From contig NZ_AP017977.1 in assembly GCF_000648235.2 (NCBI RefSeq), positions 2,480,001 to 2,544,000 of the forward strand: a stretch of 64,000 nt of DNA, read 5' to 3'. Position 1 is the first letter of the stretch; the number at the start of each line of letters is the position of its first letter. This DNA comes from Neochlamydia sp. S13 (GTDB lineage: Bacteria; Chlamydiota; Chlamydiia; Chlamydiales; Parachlamydiaceae). The translations under genes and the position numbers were made by a program. The notes under the pieces are model-generated. The model made no database searches. It saw only the letters and a list, made by a program, of their open reading frames with translations, and was not told where the DNA came from. This document shows positions 26,941 through 35,162 of the stretch, one piece after another.

Positions 26941-28810
26941 GTGCGCCACGAACTTTGACAAGCCAACGGCGGGTCAAAGATGCTGTACAAGAGATTAGGG
27001 AAGGCCCCTAGTAACCGATGACTTAGGCATAGGTTACAAACCACCTTAAGCTGCATGGGTAAAGAGCCCATGTGGTGAGCGTTAAGGAAAAGGTATAGCA
27101 AGACTATATCAGGTGAGAGTTAAGGAGACGAATGCAAATGAATCACTGATGACGTGTCGAAAGCATAGGGATGATGTCAAAACTGGGGGGTCTTAGTTAA
27201 CCCAGGACAAATCTAAGGGAAACCTAATATTAACTGCTTAGATGGCATCCGGCATAAAGGTGACGTGAACTTAACTACAGGCTCTTATACGGAACGTGGG
27301 AACCTGTCGCCTTGATGAAAAGGGAGAAGTTCAAATGGAAGCCCCATAAGAACCAGAGTACCGATGCAAGGAACAGGGGCGGAATAGCCCGTAGTAGTGA
27401 GGAGACCTCTGTAATGGAGGTGGAGCGAAGGGGACTATATTGTTTAGCTTAAGATTAATCGAACAACTGGAAACAGGAGGAATCGATGAATACAGCAAAG
27501 TCGTATTGTATTTCTAAATCCATTGTATGGGAAGCATACAAGAGAGTAAAAGCTAACAAAGGAGCAGCAGGTGTTGACGAAGAGTCTATAGAAGAATTTG
27601 AAAAGAATCTTAAAGACAATCTGTATAAACTTTGGAATCGCCTATCGTCGGGGAGCTACTTTCCGCCTCCCGTAAAGATAGTTGCCATACCAAAAAGTGA
27701 TGGAAAGCTGAGAAAGCTGGGAATACCCACAGTATCAGACAGAATCGCACAGATGGTCGTTAAGCTGTATCTAGAGCCAGAGATTGACCCACATTTTCAT
27801 CCTGATTCTTATGGGTACAGACCTGGAAAATCAGCGTTAGAAGCCGTAGGAGTCGCTAGACAGAGATGTTGGCGCAACGACTATGTTATTGACCTTGATA
27901 TCAAAGGATTTTTCGATAATTTAGACCACGAGCTCGTGATGAGAGCCGTAAGGAAACACACCGAAAGCCAATGGATTCTTCTGTATATAGAACGCTGGCT
28001 AAAAGCGCCAGAGCAAGATGCAGACGGGAAACTTATAAAAAGAGATAGAGGGACTCCACAAGGGGGTGTAATCAGCCCTTTACTAGCCAATCTATTTCTT
28101 CATTATGCCTTAGACGAATGGATGAGGAAATGCTATCCAGGTAATCCATTCGAGCGTTATGCTGATGATATAGTGGTTCACTGTCAAACGGAAGCGCAAG
28201 CCAACGAAATAAAGAAAGCTATTGCAGAACGCTTAGCTCAATGCAAACTGGAGTTGCATCCTGCAAAGACAAAAATCGTCTATTGCAAAGATGATGAACG
28301 AAGAAAAAGATACCTAAACGAGAAATTTGATTTTTTGGGATATACTTTTAGAGCCAGAAGATCAAAGAATCGGTATGGAAAGCTCTTCATCAACTTTAGT
28401 CCCGCAGTAAGCAATAAAGCAAAGAAAGCAATAACGAGTACGATGAGAAGTTGGAAAATGCATCTGCGCAGTGACAAGAAGATTGTAGATTTATCAAGAA
28501 TGTTTAACCCCATGATAAGAGGTTGGATCAACTACTATGGTAAATATTACAAATCAGAACTCTATCAAATTTTCAATGTTGCAAACCGTACATTAGCAAG
28601 GTGGGCGGAAAGGAAATACAAGAAGTTAAGAGGCCACAGCAGAAGGGCAATGCATTGGTTGGGAGGGATCGCAAAACGAGAACCTCAGCTATTTGCTCAC
28701 TGGAAAATGGGCGCCATACCTGCGACTAGACAATAGGAGCCGTATGAGCTGAGAGGCTCACGTACGGAACTGTGAGAGCGTGAGGGTGTGATCCCCTCGC
28801 GCTACTCGAC
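26941..28810 (+). mobile_element. Group II intron with maturase gene
   Basis: The 5' end is the conserved GTGCGCC at 26941. About 540 bp of structured non-coding sequence follow, then the reverse transcriptase gene in domain IV. Domain V is at about 28737-28770 (GAGCCGTATGAG..GAGAGGCTCACGTACGG) and a domain VI hairpin follows, ending near CTACTCGAC at 28801-28810. The exact 3' boundary is uncertain by a few bases. It lies in an intergenic region, not within a gene. All elements look intact, so it may be functional. Confidence 0.85.
27486..28736 (+). CDS. ltrA: Group II intron reverse transcriptase/maturase
   Basis: This 416-residue protein assists splicing and reverse transcription of its intron. 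The RT domain runs from about residue 20 to 300, with GYRPGKSALEAV, DLDIKGFFDNLDHE, RGTPQGGVISPLLANLFLHYALD and the catalytic YADDIV near 226. The maturase/thumb domain follows, with FDFLGYTFR and MIRGWINYYGKYYKSE. There is no HNH endonuclease domain after it. A strong RBS (CAGGAGG) precedes the ATG, and the stop is directly before intron domain V. Confidence 0.95.
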   Translation: MNTAKSYCISKSIVWEAYKRVKANKGAAGVDEESIEEFEKNLKDNLYKLWNRLSSGSYFPPPVKIVAIPKSDGKLRKLGIPTVSDRIAQMVVKLYLEPEIDPHFHPDSYGYRPGKSALEAVGVARQRCWRNDYVIDLDIKGFFDNLDHELVMRAVRKHTESQWILLYIERWLKAPEQDADGKLIKRDRGTPQGGVISPLLANLFLHYALDEWMRKCYPGNPFERYADDIVVHCQTEAQANEIKKAIAERLAQCKLELHPAKTKIVYCKDDERRKRYLNEKFDFLGYTFRARRSKNRYGKLFINFSPAVSNKAKKAITSTMRSWKMHLRSDKKIVDLSRMFNPMIRGWINYYGKYYKSELYQIFNVANRTLARWAERKYKKLRGHSRRAMHWLGGIAKREPQLFAHWKMGAIPATRQ

Positions 28811-29663
28811 TTTTTTCAAAGCGTATAATAAAGACTTAAATTTTTTAAATGCGCAATCATCTGTTTATACGCTTAAAAAGCTATCTGAGTAATATTGTGT
28901 AGGGATACAGAGGGCCTTTTTTCAAATTCGAATAACCTGTTGAGGAGAGAGAAACTGGGTTTATAGGGTTTTATCATACAGATTGAGGAATTAAACACCC
29001 TGGCTAAAAAGAAAGCTTAAGGTGAGTCTAGTCCCAATTTAATTAGCCAGGGCGATGAAAGCAAAAAGTGCTTAGCAAATAATAAAAGCGCGCCCGCTAT
29101 TGTGCATATGCTATTGAGAAACGGTTATAATGATGCTATCGTCATCATTTAGAAGGGCTGAAAGACAGAAGGTCTCAAATAACTAAAGGGGAAAAGAGCC
29201 GAAAAGCTTTGCAAATCAATCATTGTGTTTCAATTACCTGATCTTTAATTCACCTCATAAAAGCTTGGCAAAAACTTGGCTGGGATACTTGGAAGATTTT
29301 AATTCTCTGTTCTTATAGGAATGCAAGCTAATCCTTAGTATACAAAGCCAGTTTAGGAAAATAAGACAAGTCTTTTTAAACAATCAATTTCCTAAGCAAA
29401 AGATCGAAAGTCAGTTTGAAGATAAAGCGAGGCTAGAACATCAATGCACCTATATCAAGGTATAGTAAAAGAGGAATGCAAACCGAAGCTCTTAAGAGAA
29501 AAACAATATAGCATCTTTTAAAGGAACCAAGTCTATAGTCTGAAAAGAGAATTAATCTTTGAATCTATTGCTAGCATTTCCTTGCATGCTTTGGGTTTTT
29601 TTTATATCTTTTTCATTAAAAAGAGACTTAAGGATTTAGATAAATCTTAATAAAGGCTATAAA
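28811..29663. other. Intergenic region with possible transposase debris
   Basis: No open gene is visible. Around 28980-29020 the plus strand reads IEELNTLAKKK, similar to the IS630-like fragment upstream of the other LRR genes (IEELKHCAKKS), and is then interrupted by stops. The rest is AT-rich and unassigned. A weak TTGCAT-15 bp-TATATC pair (29582-29608) may serve the LRR gene. Confidence 0.3.
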
Positions 29664-31745
29664 ATGCATACTAATAATTCTATTGCCCTTGAGCACTTAC
29701 CTAATGAAGTACTAACTTCCATTTTGAAATATTGCGCCACACCTTCCTCATCTAATGTGTGTAGAAAATGGCGCCATCTTCTAGCTACTGAAGTCATGCC
29801 TTCTCTTTATAGGCAAATAGTTGAAATTCATTTTCCTCCAGGAAATGTTAGCAAGCATGCTCTTATTTTAGATGAAATTTATAAGCTAGACCATGAGCTT
29901 CTTCCAATGCAAAAAGTAAAGGCAATCTTTAAGCAAACCTTTACTTTAGCTAAATCTCTATCACCTCTAGAATTTATAAATAACCCTGCAGAAAATAAGT
30001 GTTTTACAGCCGCTAATTACGCCTTTTATCTATTAAATATTAATCGCCTTTTAATGTGGAAAAAATTAACTGGTGGAGAGGGATATTTAGAGCAAGAAGA
30101 AATCAAGTATTTGCCTTTAGCAAAAAAAGGAGAGCTTTTTAAAGAGTGGATTGAAAGGTATGGCAAAGATATTGCGAGTTTACAGTTAGAAGGAATTGGC
30201 TTAACCCTTTTACCCCCAGAAATAGGGCAATTATCGCAGCTGGAAGAGCTTTCGTTAAACAACAACCAGCTTACCACTCTTCCTGCAGAGATTGGGCAGT
30301 TGTCTAAGCTAACGTGGTTTTTACTAAACGATAACCAGCTAACGGCTGTTCCTGCCGAAATAAGACAGCTCTCGCAGCTCACAAACCTTAACTTAGGGTA
30401 CAACCAGCTCACTGCTGTCCCTGCAGAGATAGGGCAGCTTTCTAAGCTAACAGGGCTTTTCTTAAATGATAACCAGCTCACCGCTGTTCCTGCAGAGATT
30501 GGGCAGCTGTCTGAGCTAACTTGGCTTTTACTAAACGATAATCAGCTTAGCGCTGTTCCTGCAGAGATAGGGCAGCTTTCTAAGCTAACAGGACTTTTCT
30601 TAAATGATAACCAGCTCACCGCTGTTCCTGCAGAGATTGGACAGCTGTCTGAGCTAACTTGGCTTTTACTAAACGATAACCAGCTCACCGTTCTTCCTGC
30701 CGAAATAGGACAGCTCCTTTGGCTAGAAGTTCTTAGATTAAGCAACAACCAGCTTACTACTCTTCCTGCAGAGATAGGGCAGCTCTCTGAGCTGCGAAAG
30801 CTTCAATTAAACAACAACCAGTTAACCACTATTCCTGCAGAGATAGGGCATTTATCGCAGCTGCAAACTCTTGCCTTAGATAATAATCAGATAATTGTTA
30901 TTCCTACAGCTATCGGACAGCTTTCCGAGCTGGAAGGGCTTTGGTTAAGCAACAACCAGCTAACCGTTATTCCTGCAGAGATAGGGCATTTATCGCAGCT
31001 GCAAACTCTTGCCTTAGATAATAATCAGATAATTGCTGTTCCTACAGCGATAGGGCAGCTTTCCAAGCTGCGAAAGCTTTGGCTAAGCAACAATCAGCTA
31101 ACCGCTATTCCTGCAGAGATAGGGCATTTATCGCAGCTGCAAACTCTTACCTTAGATAATAATCAGATAATAGCTGTTCCTACAGCGATAAGTCAGCTTT
31201 CCAAGCTGCAAGAGTTTTGGTTAAGCAACAACCAGCTAACCACTATTCCTGCAGAGATAGGGCAGCTTTCTCAGCTTACAAGGCTTTACTTAGACCACAA
31301 CCAGCTAACCACTATTCCTACAGAGATAGGACAGCTTACCGAGCTGCTAGGCCTTGTGTTAAATCACAACAAGTTTACCAGTCTTCCTGCACAAATAGGG
31401 CAACTCTCTCAGCTGCGAATGCTTAACTTAGAGCACAACCAGCTTACCAGCGTCCCTACAGAGATAGGGCAGCTTAACGAATTGCGAAGCTTTCTATTAA
31501 ATAACAACCAGCTAACCGTTATTCCTCCAGAAATCGGGCAGCTTTCCAAGCTGCAAGAGCTTTGGCTAAGCAACAATCAGCTAACCGCTATTCCTGCGGA
31601 GATAGGGCGACTCTCTCGTTTGAAAATACTTGACTTAGAGGGCAACCAGCTTACTACTGTTCCTGTAGAAGAGATAAGGCAGCTTTTTCAGCTTGAAAAC
31701 CTTTGCTTAGAGCGCAGCCAACTTACCCCTTTTCTGCGGAGATAG
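29664..31745 (+). CDS. Large F-box and LRR protein, C-terminus frameshifted
   Basis: This 693-residue protein is a divergent member of the LRR family. The N-terminus has the F-box-like ALEHLPNEVLTSILKYC..VCRKWRHLL and the shared linker. From about residue 168 there is a capping repeat and some 22 LRR units of 23 residues, with alternating types in the middle (DNNQIIxxPTAIGQ and SNNQLTxIPAEIGH), giving a 46-residue period. Reading ends abruptly in LTPFLRR. The expected terminal cap (ELATELFELKLIRNLLKNILGEIWQHF) continues in another frame from about 31730 to 31850, so a small indel in CCCCTTTTC has cut off the cap. Stability of the truncated protein is unknown. Confidence 0.8.
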   Translation: MHTNNSIALEHLPNEVLTSILKYCATPSSSNVCRKWRHLLATEVMPSLYRQIVEIHFPPGNVSKHALILDEIYKLDHELLPMQKVKAIFKQTFTLAKSLSPLEFINNPAENKCFTAANYAFYLLNINRLLMWKKLTGGEGYLEQEEIKYLPLAKKGELFKEWIERYGKDIASLQLEGIGLTLLPPEIGQLSQLEELSLNNNQLTTLPAEIGQLSKLTWFLLNDNQLTAVPAEIRQLSQLTNLNLGYNQLTAVPAEIGQLSKLTGLFLNDNQLTAVPAEIGQLSELTWLLLNDNQLSAVPAEIGQLSKLTGLFLNDNQLTAVPAEIGQLSELTWLLLNDNQLTVLPAEIGQLLWLEVLRLSNNQLTTLPAEIGQLSELRKLQLNNNQLTTIPAEIGHLSQLQTLALDNNQIIVIPTAIGQLSELEGLWLSNNQLTVIPAEIGHLSQLQTLALDNNQIIAVPTAIGQLSKLRKLWLSNNQLTAIPAEIGHLSQLQTLTLDNNQIIAVPTAISQLSKLQEFWLSNNQLTTIPAEIGQLSQLTRLYLDHNQLTTIPTEIGQLTELLGLVLNHNKFTSLPAQIGQLSQLRMLNLEHNQLTSVPTEIGQLNELRSFLLNNNQLTVIPPEIGQLSKLQELWLSNNQLTAIPAEIGRLSRLKILDLEGNQLTTVPVEEIRQLFQLENLCLERSQLTPFLRR

Positions 31746-31945
31746 AGCTAGCAACTGAGCTATTTGAACTTAAGTTAATAAGAAATTTGCTGAAAAACAT
31801 CTTAGGCGAAATATGGCAGCATTTTCCATCTGCGGCTAAAAAAGTTTGTATTTTATTCCCTACTTCATTTAAAAAAAAGCAAGCCTTACGCTTTAAAGAA
31901 GAAGCTAAGCCTTCACTAACTATCTTTCCTAACTTAAGACTCTAG
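31725..31945 (+). pseudogene. Frame-shifted C-terminal cap of the preceding LRR gene
   Basis: The frame beginning around 31703 continues the LRR as PFSAEIELATELFELKLIRNLLKNILGEI, which parallels the cap [15 protein letters not shown] of the other paralogs. It then runs on in lower-quality sequence to a stop at 31945. It has no start or RBS of its own. Confidence 0.6.
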
Positions 31946-32237
31946 CTTTTTTAAAGGTATGATTGCATATGGAGCTGCTTATAACCCTATAATTTATTGT
32001 AGGCTTAAAAAACTAGGAGGGTATTTTAAAAGGGAACGAAATTTTTTCCTTGCTATCTCTTGATTTAGAATAGCTTGCCGAATCAGTTAGGTATGCACCT
32101 CGAGCTATTTAAACTCTATAATTTTTTTCTAAAGAAAAGTAAATTTTTTTACCTTGTCAATAAGTAAACGCTATTGGTTTAAAGCCCTACTAGCGAACTA
32201 TTAAGCTAATAGCTTTCCCCGGCAAACTGGAAAGCTT
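31946..32237. other. Convergent intergenic region
   Basis: AT-rich sequence between the LRR gene and the Mg2+ ATPase. No gene or clear terminator was recognised. Confidence 0.25.
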
Positions 32238-34919
32238 TTATAGCCAACGTCCAAACTTTTTTATAAACCACATTTTTACTAGCTGGGTGAGAAGACAATA
32301 CCCTAATAAAATAATTAATAGCCAAGGAAAATAACTCCAGGGCAAAGGTACCAATCCAATACTTGCTCCTATGCATGCATAAGGAAGGTAAATTCCTATA
32401 GCTATAATTACCCATGTTGTTAATGTAAGCGGCCATGCGGTCATGCTTTGAATAAAAGGAATCTTGGGAGTTCGAATCATGTGTACGATTAATGTCTGAG
32501 AAAGTAATCCTTCTATAAACCAGCCCGTTTGGAATATAGATTGTTTCTCAGGAGTATTGGCAGCAAAAATGAACCACATAACGGCAAAAGTTATATAGTC
32601 AAAAATTGAGCTTATAGGCCCTACCACCAGCATGAATTTAGCTATATCTCCACGTTCCCAACGCTGAGGATAGGCTAAAAACTCTGGATCCACGTGGTCC
32701 CAAGGTATGGTCGCTTGTGAAATCTCATACAAAAGATTTTGAATTAGTAATTGAATAGGCAACATAGGTAGAAAAGGAAATAAAGCACTAGCTCCTAGAA
32801 TACTAAACACATTTCCAAAATTTGCGCTTAAAGCCATCTTTAGGTATTTGAGAATATTACCAAAGGTCTTACGCCCTTCGACCACCCCAGCGTTTAAAAA
32901 AAGTAAACTTTTCTCTAGCATGATGATATCAGCTGATTCTTTAGCGATATCGACAGCTGTATCAACAGAAATCCCTACATCAGCTTCGCAAAGGGCAGGA
33001 GCATCATTAATTCCATCTCCTAAATACCCTACTATATGGCCATTAGATTTTAATGAGGCAATTACTCTAGATTTTTGAAGAGGCGTTAATTTAGTAAAAA
33101 GGGTTGTGTGGTCTACTACATTTGAAAGTTCTTTATCGTTCATTTTTTCAAGTTCATGCCCGGTAAGAGAATTCTCAACTTTAAGATTGACCCATTGACA
33201 AATTCGATGGGTTACCCACTCATTATCTCCTGTTAAAATTTTAACCTGAACATTTTGGCAGCGTAATTGAGCGATGGCTTCTGCTGCTGTTGATTTAGGA
33301 GGATCAAGAAAAGTTAGTAAGCCGAGAAGTACCATCTCCTTTTCATCCTTTTCCGTATATTCCTTGCTTTCAGTAGGCTCTACGCATTTGTAAGCCACAG
33401 CTAAAATACGCATGCCTTCTTGATAAAGTTCCTTCGCTAAGTTATTTATTTTATCTTTGAGAGAAAGAGACAAAGAAAGAGTAGAGCCTTTTATTTTGAC
33501 CCCACTACACAGGCTTAAAACTTCTTCAAAGGCACCTTTACAGATTAAAAGATGTTCATGCGCATTTTTTTCTACGATAACAGACATTCTTTTACGCACG
33601 AAATCAAAAGGAATTTCGTCTATTTTTTTATAATTGGTTCTTAAATCTAAAGTTTTTTCTATTTCGCTATGTTCTAAGATAGCTTTGTCTAGAAGATTCT
33701 TGAGGCCGGTTTGATAAAAGCTGTTTAAATAACCAAAAAGCAACACTTCTTGATTATCGTTTCCCTCGATATCTAAATGCCTCTCTAGGATGACTTTATC
33801 TTGAGTAAGTGTGCCTGTTTTATCTGTACAAAGGATATTCATAGCTCCAAAATTTTGGATGGCATTTAAGTGCTTGACGATTACCCGATGATGAGACATG
33901 CTTACGGCACCTTTAGCAAGATTAACAGTTATAATCATAGGAAGCATTTCAGGTGTTAGACCTACGGCTACTGACAACGCAAACAGTAAAGACTCCAGCC
34001 AATCTCCTTTAATGAATCCATTCAACAAAAAAACTATGGGGACTGTTATGCACATTAGCCGAATGAGCAGCCAACTGACCTTACTAATTCCTATGTCAAA
34101 AGCGGTTAGGGGACGAGGGTGGGTTATGCTTTTTGCCATTCCACCAAGATATGTATGCTCTCCGGTTGTTAGGACAACTGCTAGAGCAGTTCCATTGAAA
34201 ACATGAGTGCCCATGAAACAAAGATGGGGCATTTCCCATAAATTTTCTGTGCTCCTAGCAGGATGAGAAATAGCTTCTTTTTCGACGGGTAAAGATTCTC
34301 CTGATAGGGATGACTGGCTAACATATAATTCTTTGGCAGAGAGTAATCTCACATCTGCTGGTACCATATCTCCCGCTGATAGATGGATAATGTCGCCAGG
34401 TACTAAAAGCTTAATATCTATCTCTTGTTTTTGGGGTTCACTATTCGAGTCTTCACGCCGCAGCACGGTTGCTTGGGTACTTACCATGGCCTTAAGTTTC
34501 GCTGCCGTCTTTTTCGACTGCCACTCTTGAAAAAATCTTATTATCACGCTGATAGCTACCATCACTGAAATAATAATGGCTGCGTCTATATTACTTAAAA
34601 ATAAAGAAATGCCTGCAAGCATTACCAACAAAACAATAAAAGGATTAATAAAATACTTTAATAGCAGAGTGTATTTATTAGCAGGTTTATCGCCTTTAAT
34701 ATCATTTAGCCCATACTTCTCAAGTCTAGCTTTAGCTTCATTAGTCCTTAATCCCTTAAGCGTTGTATTTAATTTTAGCAATACTTCTGTAGAAGAGATG
34801 TTTAAAAAGGGAGTTAAAAGAGAAAAAGTTTGCCTGCTCTCTTCAGGAAGTATAGGAGAACGCAGAGAAAATTTAGGAAGTAGGGGGAAAGAAACTTTAC
34901 TGAGAAAAAACTTTCTCAT
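32238..34919 (-). CDS. mgtA: Magnesium-translocating P-type ATPase (MgtA/MgtB type)
   Basis: P3B-type ATPases of this family import Mg2+ (with ATP) across the inner membrane. The 893 residues cover an actuator domain (LSGESLPVEKEA), the phosphorylation motif CTDKTGTLTQDK with D366, the nucleotide-binding domain, and the hinge GDGINDAPALCEADVGISVD. About ten transmembrane helices are expected; the last six are in the final 220 residues. The family trait NLLYEISQATIPWDHVD matches MgtA. No MgtC or leader peptide is next to it. The gene is unusual for chlamydiae and may be laterally acquired, which is only a suspicion. Confidence 0.9.
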   Translation of the reverse strand: MRKFFLSKVSFPLLPKFSLRSPILPEESRQTFSLLTPFLNISSTEVLLKLNTTLKGLRTNEAKARLEKYGLNDIKGDKPANKYTLLLKYFINPFIVLLVMLAGISLFLSNIDAAIIISVMVAISVIIRFFQEWQSKKTAAKLKAMVSTQATVLRREDSNSEPQKQEIDIKLLVPGDIIHLSAGDMVPADVRLLSAKELYVSQSSLSGESLPVEKEAISHPARSTENLWEMPHLCFMGTHVFNGTALAVVLTTGEHTYLGGMAKSITHPRPLTAFDIGISKVSWLLIRLMCITVPIVFLLNGFIKGDWLESLLFALSVAVGLTPEMLPMIITVNLAKGAVSMSHHRVIVKHLNAIQNFGAMNILCTDKTGTLTQDKVILERHLDIEGNDNQEVLLFGYLNSFYQTGLKNLLDKAILEHSEIEKTLDLRTNYKKIDEIPFDFVRKRMSVIVEKNAHEHLLICKGAFEEVLSLCSGVKIKGSTLSLSLSLKDKINNLAKELYQEGMRILAVAYKCVEPTESKEYTEKDEKEMVLLGLLTFLDPPKSTAAEAIAQLRCQNVQVKILTGDNEWVTHRICQWVNLKVENSLTGHELEKMNDKELSNVVDHTTLFTKLTPLQKSRVIASLKSNGHIVGYLGDGINDAPALCEADVGISVDTAVDIAKESADIIMLEKSLLFLNAGVVEGRKTFGNILKYLKMALSANFGNVFSILGASALFPFLPMLPIQLLIQNLLYEISQATIPWDHVDPEFLAYPQRWERGDIAKFMLVVGPISSIFDYITFAVMWFIFAANTPEKQSIFQTGWFIEGLLSQTLIVHMIRTPKIPFIQSMTAWPLTLTTWVIIAIGIYLPYACIGASIGLVPLPWSYFPWLLIILLGYCLLTQLVKMWFIKKFGRWL

Positions 34920-35162
34920 CTCGGGGATTCCCTTTTTAGAAAAAATTGAAGGCCTTAAGTAGGATAGAGAAATTTACAGGCATTTAATCGAGCCAGACTG
35001 CTTATCTAAAAAATTCAAGTAGTGCGTCTAATTTTTAGTTAAACTCTCTTGCTAGCCTTATTCCAGAAAATGTTTTTTAGTCTTAAGAAACAATAACTTA
35101 AGACTTAGAAACAATCTTCCATTCTAACCGCTTGCAGTTTATTAGGTAAACTTTAAGTTCTC

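Noticed and set aside
27486-28736. Reverse transcriptase as part of a retron or a diversity-generating system acting on nearby LRR genes
   Set aside because: The protein has a maturase domain, is enclosed by group II intron ends with domain V, and no template/variable repeat pair was seen. The LRR variation is by whole units, not adenine-specific.
30026-30748. Long open frames antisense to LRR genes
   Set aside because: They arise from the repeat composition (runs of PISAGTAVSWL) and have no RBS or independent support.
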